Below are positions 17,885-25,595 of a DNA stretch of 64,000 nt, piece after piece. The notes beneath the pieces were generated by a model, which was not told where the DNA came from, made no database searches, and saw only the letters and a list, made by a program, of their open reading frames with translations. Position 1 is the first letter of the stretch, and the number at the start of each line of letters is the position of its first letter. The position numbers and the translations under genes were made by a program. The DNA lies in the NCBI RefSeq assembly GCF_003600685.1, contig NZ_CP032084.1, forward strand, positions 4,030,001 through 4,094,000. The letters are read 5' to 3'. The stretch comes from Achromobacter sp. B7 (GTDB lineage Bacteria > Pseudomonadota > Gammaproteobacteria > Burkholderiales > Burkholderiaceae_B).

Positions 17885-18634
17885 CTAGCCGAGCTTGCGC
17901 CCATAGATCTGCCCGGCGTCCGATTCCCTGCCATTGGGTTCATGCCATTCCAAGGTTGCGCCGCGTTGCAGCGCTGCGTATACGGCTTCGCCCTTGTTCT
18001 TGACATGCAGACGCTGATAAAGCGTGCAAGCATGCGTCTTTGCGGTAGCGACCGAGATGTTCAGCATGCGGCTGACCGTCTTGATCGGATACCCCCGAGC
18101 CAGCAACACCAGCACTTCGTACTGACGCGGCGTGATCTGAAGCAGCTGCGCACCGGCGCTGACCGGCATGGAGCCCTTGCTGGAAGCGTCGTCGCCATCA
18201 CGTGCCGGCAACGCGCAGACCGTCGCGGCTGGCGCTTGCAATGCCTGCTCGCTGGGGAAGCACTGACCGCCGGCCATGACCAGGCGAATCGCGGCTTCCA
18301 GGATTTCGACCGAAGCCGTCTTCATCAAGCAGCCATACACGCTGGCGCCAGGCAAACCTTGCACCGGCATCGGCAACGGCATCACATCGGTCAGCAGCAG
18401 AATCCGCTTGGGCGTCAGAACGCGCTGAATTTCGTGCAGCGCGCTCCAGGCTTCATCGGTATCCACCGGCAACCCATAGATCAAGAGATCGGCGCCAGCG
18501 TGCGCGCCATCGGCCTTGGACAAGTCCGCCAAGCCCATACCCTCGATTTCCCACACATCGTCCAACTTGCTAAGTATCTGCCACAACCCCAACCGCAGTA
18601 GCGGATGGGCTTCAATCAGGACCATCTTGGCCAT
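17885..18634 (-). CDS. LuxR/FixJ-type regulator with degenerate receiver domain (second of a pair)
   Basis: A 249-residue regulator with a strong ribosome binding site (GGGAGGAC) before the ATG at 18634. The receiver domain starts MAKMVLIEAHPLLRLGLWQI. Only one acidic residue (Glu8) remains in the usual acidic pair, and the phospho-acceptor position (ADLLIYGLP) is Gly54. Lys105 is kept (GCLMKTAS). A GerE-type HTH follows at about 166-222 (ITPRQYEVLVLLARGYPIKT, VATAKTHACTLYQRLHVKNK). A roughly 30-residue alanine/serine linker separates the domains. Close similarity of layout with the gene at 16863-17528 suggests an old tandem duplication. Targets are unknown; the adjacent EPS locus and the GINT-like gene are candidates. 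Confidence 0.88.
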   Translation of the reverse strand: MAKMVLIEAHPLLRLGLWQILSKLDDVWEIEGMGLADLSKADGAHAGADLLIYGLPVDTDEAWSALHEIQRVLTPKRILLLTDVMPLPMPVQGLPGASVYGCLMKTASVEILEAAIRLVMAGGQCFPSEQALQAPAATVCALPARDGDDASSKGSMPVSAGAQLLQITPRQYEVLVLLARGYPIKTVSRMLNISVATAKTHACTLYQRLHVKNKGEAVYAALQRGATLEWHEPNGRESDAGQIYGRKLG

Positions 18635-19196
18635 GGTGTCCTCCCGGTTTTTCGACGGGCCTAGAAGGGATCTTCGCTGTGCTGAAGACTATTTTTTTTC
18701 CAGCCCCGCGGGGGTGGTCCGCAATATCCCGGAATATCTAATGAAGCTGGACCGGGGCATTTGGGCTGGGCAACTTTGGTAGCCAACATAACGGATGGCA
18801 TGAACCCATCTTATGGTTCGAAACCTTCAAAATCAAGACGTTTCAGGGCGATATAATCCGATAAAAACAGAAATCATTCGTTAGCCTTAATCACTCTCGT
18901 AAATACGGATGAGAGCGCCCTCTCCGCCTTTTTACCGCTAGGGTTTTCACTGACTCCCCTGGGGCGATGACGGCTTCCCCCCTATGGGGACCCGCGCCAA
19001 GAGGCTTGATTCGTAACGCTGTCGGCCAAATTGGGGCCATAAAAAAGCCGCGACCGGGCGCAAGCCCCTCACGGCCGATATGCCGAAATTTGGACCAAAT
19101 AATTTTCGATATGTTTCCGCAGACACACCCCTGCCCGCTGCGGATCGCCGAATCGCAATATAGGTAACATTTTTATTTTGGAACGCTACGCTCCAT
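18635..19196. other. 562-bp AT-richer intergenic stretch without a gene
   Basis: No coding frame here is convincing; short frames lack ribosome binding sites and family features. The stretch is clearly richer in A and T than the flanking genes, with runs such as ATTTTTTTT near 18690 and ATTTTTATTTTGG near 19170. A TATAAT hexamer lies at 18852-18857 without a good -35 partner. It probably holds the promoter of the 17885-18634 gene and the 3' end of the leftward GINT-like transcript. Confidence 0.5.
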
Positions 19197-20801
19197 TTAC
19201 TCCATATAGGCGAAGTCAAATACGGTATGACCCCCCTGATGGTGCCAATGGTGCATTGAAGCATGACGCTTGCGCAAAAAGCTGGCGTAGTGGATTTCGC
19301 CATCCGTTTCCACATACGTGGACGGCGTCAGCTCTTCGATGCGGTTCAGGGACACGCCCTTGCCGTAGTGGCAAAAGCCTTGGTACTGGGCGCAGCGGAT
19401 CACCTCTCCGCTAGGCGACACAACGATTCCGGCGTTGCGGGCGCGCATGGGGTTGCGCACGATGGGGTTGCAAGCGTGCGGCGTCCACTCGGTCGAGCGC
19501 GGCGAATCCGAGAAAAACGCAAACAGCTCGTCGCAATGGCTTTGGCCGTCCGTTCGATCGATATTTGTTAATAGCCACCAATATTCTCCGTGTTTAAAAA
19601 TAATGGTATCAACGGCGGATATATTGGTCATCAACGTGACATCAAGCTCCCATTTCAACGGGAATTCAGTGCATTTCCATAATTCAATACTGCGATTTCC
19701 GCACGTTTCCGGAACCATATACGTCACACCTTCGTGTTCAAAAATATATGGAAACGACAGGTGATAAGGCAGGTTCAAGGCAGTGCCCAACAGCCGGAAA
19801 GCCCCGTCGGAGTAGGTCGCGACCGAAATCGTACCCTTCCGGGAGGTGAAGTCGTAATCTTCAAAAAATATATATGGTTTTTTATCGTGCGTATAAACAA
19901 ACGGATCTGCGAAGAACCTACCTTTGGGAGGTTGCAGCACCATGGCTTCCGATACCACCGCCTGTTGCCGGGATGACGGAAACATACCAATCCGCCAGCG
20001 CACATTGCGCTTCATGATGCGCCGCACAATCAAATCAGACATTAACCACGCCTGGCGCGCAATATACGCCGCGCTATCCCACTCCGCCGGGTCGGCCCGG
20101 CGCGGGCCGCTCATGATCTGCATGTCGGGCGCCGGCTCGCTCTGGCGCGCGCGCGCCAGGGCCTGCAAGGCGTCGTAGAGCATGAAGTTTCCCAGGCTGA
20201 ACGCGCGCGCCTGGTTCTTCAACCAGAACACTTCAGTATTGAAACTGCGCTGGTCCAGCAGCTCGTCCTGTTCGGACTTGGCTCCCATGCGCCAGAGTTT
20301 TACGGTTGTGTGATCCTCGCGATGAAACACCTCCCAGAATCCGGCGTAGCGGCTGGTCGACACGGCGATATCGGAGTAGCTCAATTGCCATACCCCCATC
20401 CTCGCCCAGTCGGCCATTTGCGCGCGAGTGGCGCACGAGGCGCCCAGCGTGATGACCAGATCCAGGCCCAGGGCAGTGACCGCGTCCTGCGCGCCGGGCG
20501 TGGTCACGCCCGCTTCCAGCGGCAGCACCGGCACTGAGGGCGACGGCATGCTTTTGCGCAGGTCCGCGCAAGACAGCATCTGGCGTTGCTTGGCCGGCAG
20601 CATCCGGGCCTCGAAGCGCGACAACGTGCCGAACAGCGCCTTGACCGCCAGGCGCGGCGCCTTCTCGGCCCCCTCGCCGCTCATCACCAATAAGGCCGAG
20701 ATGTCGAAATCCTGACTATGGACCAGCCAATCCACCATCTCATGCATCCAGCCGGGTTGCTCATACCCGTCAACCAACAGTCCCACTCGGTAGGTTTTCA
20801 T
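19197..20801 (-). CDS. Two-domain protein: formyltransferase-like N-terminus plus GINT1-like beta-propeller; putative envelope glycan enzyme
   Basis: A 534-residue protein. The ATG at 20801 is preceded by AGGAG at 8 bp; a longer frame start at 20882 is rejected. Residues 1-210 resemble the Rossmann fold of formyltransferases (LGLDLVITLGASC at 111-123, then GVWQLSYSD and YAGFWEVFHREDHTTVKLWR). The catalytic Asn-His-Asp of true formyltransferases is not evident. Residues about 290-534 match the propeller domain named after glucosamine inositolphosphorylceramide transferase 1: GRFFADPFVY, PYIFFEDYDF, LPYHLSFPYIFEHEGVTYMV, PETCGNRSIELW, AVDTIIFKHGEYWWLLTNID. The domain fold resembles GH43-type propellers. 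The 3' half is AT-richer than neighbouring genes, suggesting acquisition. Substrate and reaction are unknown; the EPS neighbourhood suggests envelope glycan modification. Confidence 0.72.
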   Translation of the reverse strand: MKTYRVGLLVDGYEQPGWMHEMVDWLVHSQDFDISALLVMSGEGAEKAPRLAVKALFGTLSRFEARMLPAKQRQMLSCADLRKSMPSPSVPVLPLEAGVTTPGAQDAVTALGLDLVITLGASCATRAQMADWARMGVWQLSYSDIAVSTSRYAGFWEVFHREDHTTVKLWRMGAKSEQDELLDQRSFNTEVFWLKNQARAFSLGNFMLYDALQALARARQSEPAPDMQIMSGPRRADPAEWDSAAYIARQAWLMSDLIVRRIMKRNVRWRIGMFPSSRQQAVVSEAMVLQPPKGRFFADPFVYTHDKKPYIFFEDYDFTSRKGTISVATYSDGAFRLLGTALNLPYHLSFPYIFEHEGVTYMVPETCGNRSIELWKCTEFPLKWELDVTLMTNISAVDTIIFKHGEYWWLLTNIDRTDGQSHCDELFAFFSDSPRSTEWTPHACNPIVRNPMRARNAGIVVSPSGEVIRCAQYQGFCHYGKGVSLNRIEELTPSTYVETDGEIHYASFLRKRHASMHHWHHQGGHTVFDFAYME

Positions 20802-21098
20802 ATGTCCCGCTCCTGTGTCAGGGCGTCTAGGGCGAGCGCACCGGCCTGGTGCGCGGGCTAGCCCCTTGCATCGCCGGTACAACGCAATTGAGTCCTCGCG
20901 CTGATACTGCGGCGTTTTTCCCCCGCCTTCCAGACCACATTCATCCTAGGCCGGCCGTCCGAGGACGAACGGTTCAAGCTCGTGCCGGCGGCCGATCCGG
21001 GCTCATGCAAGCGCGCCTGCCGGCTCATCCTTCTGGTCTAGCTGACCCGGTATGAAAAGCCCCTTGCCTAGTGCACAAAGGATGCTGCGTCCGTACGT

Positions 21099-21113
21099 TA
21101 GGGGTAAACCCTA
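21099..21113. promoter_or_regulatory. Palindrome TAGGG-N5-CCCTA, candidate operator
   Basis: Perfect 5-bp arms around GTAAA, 55-70 bp upstream of the probable -10 of the psrA-like gene. The binding protein is not known. Confidence 0.4.
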
Positions 21114-21165
21114 TTGGGGATAGCCGAGGCTCGCTTCTCGTTCTTCCCTGCCGCATAATGATTTT

Positions 21166-21179
21166 TAAACGAACGTTTG
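21166..21179. promoter_or_regulatory. PsrA-type operator (AAAC-N4-GTTTG)
   Basis: TTTAAACGAACGTTTGAA is a near-perfect palindrome matching the published Pseudomonas PsrA consensus (G/C)AAAC-N2-4-GTTT(G/C), with T instead of G/C on the left flank. It lies 11 bp before the start codon of a PsrA-like TetR gene, so autoregulation and control of the downstream fad genes are likely. Confidence 0.7.
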
Positions 21180-21190
21180 AATTCAACCTT

Positions 21191-21862
21191 ATGCAAGAAA
21201 TCAGAACTCCCACTACCCGCGAATCCATCCTGGACACCGCCGAAGCGCTCTTTGCGCAGCAAGGCCACGAGGGCACCTCGATGCGCCAGATCACCGGCGC
21301 GGCCGGCGTCAATCTGGCTTCGGTGAACTATCACTTCGGCTCTAAAGAGTCACTCGTGCAAGCGGTGCTGAAACGGCGGCTGGAAGTGCTGAACCGCGAG
21401 CGCCTGCGCCTGTTGGACGAACTTGAGGCGCAATCCGAAGGCAAGCCGCTCAAGCCGTCGCAGATCGTCGACGCCTTTTTCGGCACGCTGCTGCGCCTGG
21501 CCGCCGACCCGGCCCAGGCCGGCAGCACCTTCCTGCCGCTGCTTGAACGCACCATGACCGAGCCGTCCGATTTCATTCGCGCGCTGTTCGCGGAGGAATA
21601 CGCGGACGTGCTGGAGCGCTATCGCAATGCCCTGTTCGCCGCCCTGCCCGATGTGCCCAAGGCTGAAATCGTGTGGCGCTTCCAGTTCATGCTGGGCGCC
21701 ACGTCGTACGCCATCATCGGCACCGACCTGCTGCGTTCCGTCACGGGCTGGCAGCTGGACGAAGCCGAACAACCCGACAACCCCGAACTGCTGCTGCCCC
21801 GCCTGATGAGCTTCCTGCTGGGCGGCTTGCGCGCCCCGCTGCCACCGGTGGCCGGCGCCTAG
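21191..21862 (+). CDS. psrA: TetR-family fatty acid-responsive regulator (PsrA-like)
   Basis: A 223-residue TetR regulator. The start at 21191 puts the HTH at the N-terminus (ESILDTAEALFAQQGHEGTS, MRQITGAAGVNLASVNYHFG, SKESLVQAVLKRRL) and leaves the operator outside the gene; the longer frame from 21071 would run through it. The phrase GVNLASVNYHFGSKESL closely resembles PsrA of Pseudomonas, a repressor released by long-chain fatty acids or acyl-CoA. The C-terminal domain is a ligand pocket of the TetR_C type (TFLPLLERTMTEPSDFIRAL). The next gene is fadE, 76 bp downstream, and the rest of the beta-oxidation cluster follows in the same direction. Confidence 0.85.
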   Translation: MQEIRTPTTRESILDTAEALFAQQGHEGTSMRQITGAAGVNLASVNYHFGSKESLVQAVLKRRLEVLNRERLRLLDELEAQSEGKPLKPSQIVDAFFGTLLRLAADPAQAGSTFLPLLERTMTEPSDFIRALFAEEYADVLERYRNALFAALPDVPKAEIVWRFQFMLGATSYAIIGTDLLRSVTGWQLDEAEQPDNPELLLPRLMSFLLGGLRAPLPPVAGA

Positions 21863-21938
21863 CCGACATCGGCATCAGCATCGGCATCCCCAGAACCAGA
21901 ACCAGACCGACCAGAACACCCTTTACGGAGACAAAGAC

Positions 21939-24287
21939 ATGTCCGCAGTCATCCTCACGCTAGTCGTCATCGCGGTGCTAGCCGCCATCGTGCTGGGCGT
22001 GCGGCCACTGCGGCGGGCGCTGTTGTCGGCGCCCATCTTCAACCTGTATCGCAAGGTGCTGCCGCAGATGTCCGACACCGAGCGCGACGCGCTGGAAGCC
22101 GGCACCGTATGGTGGGAAGGCGAACTGTTTCGGGGCCGCCCGGACTGGAGCCGTCTGCTGGCCTACCCGCGCCCGCGCCTGACCGACGCCGAACAACAGT
22201 TCCTGGACAACCAGGCCGAGCAGGCCTGCCGCATGGTCAATGACTGGAGCGTCACGCAGGAACGCTACGACCTGCCGGCGGACGTGTGGACCTATCTGAA
22301 GACCCAGGGTTTCCTGGGCATGATCATCCCGAAGGAATACGGCGGCCTGGGATTTTCGGCCTACGCGCATTCCGAAATCGTGACCAAGCTGTCCACGCGC
22401 TCGTCCGCGCTGGCTGTGTCGGTGATGGTGCCGAACTCGCTGGGCCCGGCCGAACTGCTGCTGCACTACGGCACCGACGAACAGAAGAACCACTACCTGC
22501 CGCGCCTGGCGCGTGGCGACGAGGTGCCGGCCTTTGCGTTGACCAGCCCGTGGGCCGGTTCCGACGCCGCGGCCATTCCCGACAGCGGCATCGTCTGCAA
22601 GGGCGAATGGCAAGGCCGCGAAGTGATCGGCATGCGCGTCACCTGGGACAAGCGCTACATCACGCTGGCCCCGGTCTGCACGCTGCTGGGGCTGGCGTTC
22701 CGCCTGTACGACCCCGATGGCCTGCTGGGCGGCAAGAAAGACCTGGGCATCACTTGCGCGCTGGTGCCGCACGACCACCCCGGCGTGGACACCGGCCGCC
22801 GCCACTTCCCGCTGAACGCCATGTTCATGAACGGCCCGACGCGCGGCACCGACGTCTTCATGCCGCTGGACTTCATCATCGGCGGCCCGGCCATGGCGGG
22901 CCAAGGCTGGCGCATGCTGATGGAATGCCTGGCCGCCGGCCGGTCCATATCGCTGCCCTCGTCCAACACCGGCATGTCCAAGCTCACGGCGCGCGCCGTG
23001 GGCGGCTATGCCCGCGTGCGCAGCCAGTTCCGCATGCCCGTGGGCAAGTTTGAAGGCGTGGAAGAAGCGCTGGCGCGTATCGGCGGCCACACCTACATGA
23101 TGGATGCCGCGCGCAGCATGACGGCGGGCGCCGTCGACCTGGGCGAGAAGCCGTCTGTCGTGTCCGCCATCGTCAAATACCATGTGACCGAACGCGCCCG
23201 CCAGGTCGTCAACGACGGCATGGACGTGATCGGCGGCAAGGGCATCTGCCTGGGCCCCAACAACTTCCTGGGCCGCGCGTATCAGCAGATTCCCATCGGC
23301 ATCACTGTTGAAGGCGCCAACATCCTGACGCGCAGCCTGATCATCTTCGGACAAGGCGCGATTCGCTGCCATCCCTACGTGCTGGCGGAAATGCAGGCGG
23401 CGCAATCGCCCAACGCCAAACAAGGGCTGGACGATTTTGATCGCGCGTTCTGGGGTCACGTGGGCTTTGTGGCCAAGAACACGTTGCGCACCCTGGGCAC
23501 TGCGCTGACCGGCGCGCGCTTTGTTGCCGTGAACGCCGACGTGGCGCCCGACATGAAGGGCTACTACCAGCTGCTTAGCCGGTATTCCGCCGCCTTCGCG
23601 CTGCTGGCCGACTCGATGATGCTTGTGCTGGGCGGCAGCCTGAAACGCCGCGAACGCCTGTCGGCGCGCTTGGGCGACGTGCTGTCGCAGATGTACCTGA
23701 TCAGCGCCACGCTCAAGCGCTTTGAAGACGAAGGCCGCCAGGCCGCCGATGCGCCGCTGGCGCACTGGTCCATCCAGGACGCGCTGTTCAAGTTGCAGGA
23801 AGCCTTTGACGGCGTGCTGGCAAACACGCCCAACCGTTTCGTGGCCTGGACCTTGGCGCGTCTGATCTTCCCGTGGGGCCGCACGCAGACGCCGCCGTCC
23901 GACGCGCTGGGCCAGGACGTGGCGCGGCTGTTGATCAGCCCCAGCGCCACGCGCGACCGCCTGACCTCGGGCTGCCACCTGCCCGCCACCGCTGATGAGC
24001 CCGTGGGCGCCATCGAACTGGCGCTGGCGGCCACGCTTGCCGCCGAGCCCATCGAAGCCAAGATCCGCGAACTTGAAAAGCGCGGCGCCCTGCAAGGCAA
24101 CCCGCAAGCCAACGTGCGCGATATCGCCGACGCCGCCTACGCGGCCGGTGGCATCACCGCCGAAGAGTACGCCGTGGTCAAGCACCGCAACAGCTTGCGC
24201 GATACCGTGGTGCACGTGGATGATTTCCCCTTTGACCTGGGCAAGGCACAGGCCGACCGGCCCGCCGCCGAACGCAAGGTCGCCTGA
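21939..24287 (+). CDS. fadE: Acyl-CoA dehydrogenase (FadE type)
   Basis: A 782-residue enzyme, close to the length of E. coli FadE (814) and longer than ordinary acyl-CoA dehydrogenases. A single N-terminal hydrophobic segment (VILTLVVIAVLAAIVLGVRP) is followed by the ACAD N domain (GFLGMIIPKEYGGLGFSAYA), the middle domain (PAFALTSPWAGSDAAAIPDS) and the flavin-binding C domain (NDGMDVIGGKGICLGPNNFL). A FadE-specific C-terminal extension (DUF1974) covers about residues 500-775. It catalyses the FAD-dependent first step of beta-oxidation. A GGAG-type site precedes the ATG. It is followed 12 bp later by a thiolase gene. Confidence 0.96.
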   Translation: MSAVILTLVVIAVLAAIVLGVRPLRRALLSAPIFNLYRKVLPQMSDTERDALEAGTVWWEGELFRGRPDWSRLLAYPRPRLTDAEQQFLDNQAEQACRMVNDWSVTQERYDLPADVWTYLKTQGFLGMIIPKEYGGLGFSAYAHSEIVTKLSTRSSALAVSVMVPNSLGPAELLLHYGTDEQKNHYLPRLARGDEVPAFALTSPWAGSDAAAIPDSGIVCKGEWQGREVIGMRVTWDKRYITLAPVCTLLGLAFRLYDPDGLLGGKKDLGITCALVPHDHPGVDTGRRHFPLNAMFMNGPTRGTDVFMPLDFIIGGPAMAGQGWRMLMECLAAGRSISLPSSNTGMSKLTARAVGGYARVRSQFRMPVGKFEGVEEALARIGGHTYMMDAARSMTAGAVDLGEKPSVVSAIVKYHVTERARQVVNDGMDVIGGKGICLGPNNFLGRAYQQIPIGITVEGANILTRSLIIFGQGAIRCHPYVLAEMQAAQSPNAKQGLDDFDRAFWGHVGFVAKNTLRTLGTALTGARFVAVNADVAPDMKGYYQLLSRYSAAFALLADSMMLVLGGSLKRRERLSARLGDVLSQMYLISATLKRFEDEGRQAADAPLAHWSIQDALFKLQEAFDGVLANTPNRFVAWTLARLIFPWGRTQTPPSDALGQDVARLLISPSATRDRLTSGCHLPATADEPVGAIELALAATLAAEPIEAKIRELEKRGALQGNPQANVRDIADAAYAAGGITAEEYAVVKHRNSLRDTVVHVDDFPFDLGKAQADRPAAERKVA

Positions 24288-24299
24288 CGGAGGAAACCG

Positions 24300-25595
24300 A
24301 TGGCATTCAAACCGGTTTACGTCATTGACGGGACTCGCACGCCCTTCCTGAAAGCGCGCACCGGCCCCGGCCCGTTCTCGGCCGGGGACCTGGCCGTACA
24401 AGCCGGCCGCGCCCTGCTGCTGCGCCAACCCTATGCCCCCACGGATCTGGACGAAGTCATCATCGGCTGCGCCGCGCCGTCGCCGGATGAAGTCAACATC
24501 GGCCGCGTGATTGCGCTGCGCGTGGGTTGCGGCAACCACGTGCCCGGATGGACCGTGATGCGCAATTGCGCGTCCGGCATGCAGGCCCTGGATTCCGGCA
24601 TCGCCAATATTCAAACCGGCCGGTCGCAGCTGGTGCTGGCGGGCGGCACCGACGCCTTGTCCCGTGCCCCGCTGCTGTTTTCCGACGACATGGTGCGCTG
24701 GCTGTCCGGCTGGTACGCGGCGCGCGGCATCGGCGCCAAGCTGGCAGCGCTGCGCGGCTTCAGGCTGAAGAACCTGGCGCCCGTCATCGGGCTGCTAAAG
24801 GGGTTGACCGACCCGGTGGTGGGCTTGTCGATGGGCCAGACGGCGGAAAACGTAGCCACCCGTTTCGGCATCGACCGCGCCGCCATGGACGCCTATGCGG
24901 CGGGCAGCCACCAGCGCGTCCTGGCCGCGCGCGCGGCCGGTGCGCTCAATGAAATCACGCCGCTGATCGACAACAAAGGCAAGTTCTACCCCGACGATGA
25001 CGGCGTGCGCGAGGATTCCACGCCCGAAAAACTGGCCAAGCTGCGGCCGGTGTTCGACAAACCCTGGGGCAACATCACGGCGGGCAATAGTTCGCAGGTG
25101 ACCGACGGCGCCGCCATGCTGGTGTTGGCGTCCGAAGAAGCGGTGGCCAAGTGGAACCTGCGCCCCCTTGGCCGCATTGTGGACAGCCAGTGGGCCGGCC
25201 TGGACCCCGCGCAAATGGGCCTGGGGCCGGTACATGCGGCCACGCCCATCCTGCAACGCCATGGCCTGGGCTTGAATGACCTGGACTTGTGGGAGATCAA
25301 CGAAGCCTTCGCCGCGCAGGTGCTAGGGTGCCTGGCGGCATGGCGCGACGATGCCTATTGCCAAGCGCATTTCGGTACGCCAGCATGGGGGCCGCTGGAC
25401 CCGGCCAAGCTGAATGTGGACGGCGGCGCCATCGCCATCGGCCACCCGGTGGGTGCGTCCGGCGCGCGCATCGTGCTGCATCTGCTTGAAGCGTTGAAGC
25501 GCCGTGGCGCCAAGCGCGGCATGGCCGCCATCTGCATCGGCGGCGGCCAAGGCGGCGCGATGCTGGTTGAAACCCTGGACGAGGACCGCCCATGA
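24300..25595 (+). CDS. Acetyl-CoA C-acyltransferase (thiolase, FadI-like)
   Basis: A 431-residue thiolase performing the last, CoA-dependent cleavage step of beta-oxidation. The nucleophilic cysteine lies in MRNCASGMQALDSG, the histidine in AIGHPVGASGARIV and the second cysteine in AICIGGGQGGAML. The length and the segment between residues 120 and 165 (WYAARGIGAKLAALRGFRLK) fit the larger FadI/HadB group rather than FadA. GGAGGA lies just before the ATG. The stop overlaps the next start as ATGA, so it is coupled to the hydratase/dehydrogenase fusion. Confidence 0.94.
   Translation: MAFKPVYVIDGTRTPFLKARTGPGPFSAGDLAVQAGRALLLRQPYAPTDLDEVIIGCAAPSPDEVNIGRVIALRVGCGNHVPGWTVMRNCASGMQALDSGIANIQTGRSQLVLAGGTDALSRAPLLFSDDMVRWLSGWYAARGIGAKLAALRGFRLKNLAPVIGLLKGLTDPVVGLSMGQTAENVATRFGIDRAAMDAYAAGSHQRVLAARAAGALNEITPLIDNKGKFYPDDDGVREDSTPEKLAKLRPVFDKPWGNITAGNSSQVTDGAAMLVLASEEAVAKWNLRPLGRIVDSQWAGLDPAQMGLGPVHAATPILQRHGLGLNDLDLWEINEAFAAQVLGCLAAWRDDAYCQAHFGTPAWGPLDPAKLNVDGGAIAIGHPVGASGARIVLHLLEALKRRGAKRGMAAICIGGGQGGAMLVETLDEDRP

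Larger units (their letters stand above)
20802..21190. promoter_or_regulatory. 389-bp divergent region before the psrA-like gene and fatty acid cluster
   Basis: No gene is supported. Two palindromes are visible: TAGGG-N5-CCCTA (21099-21113) and the PsrA-type site (21166-21179). A CATAAT hexamer (21154-21159) could be the -10 of the rightward promoter, which would place the PsrA-type site just downstream of it, a repressing position. Confidence 0.6.

Noticed and set aside
18635..19196. Short reading frames in the AT-rich gap
   Set aside because: They lack Shine-Dalgarno sequences, codon bias and recognisable features.
19997..20801. Functional methionyl-tRNA formyltransferase
   Set aside because: Only the Rossmann-like part is similar; the catalytic Asn-His-Asp and the C-terminal tRNA domain are missing, and no def gene is adjacent.
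21978..24614. 878-codon minus-strand frame over fadE
   Set aside because: Low-complexity His/Arg/Gln/Ala composition without domains; the + strand FadE is complete.
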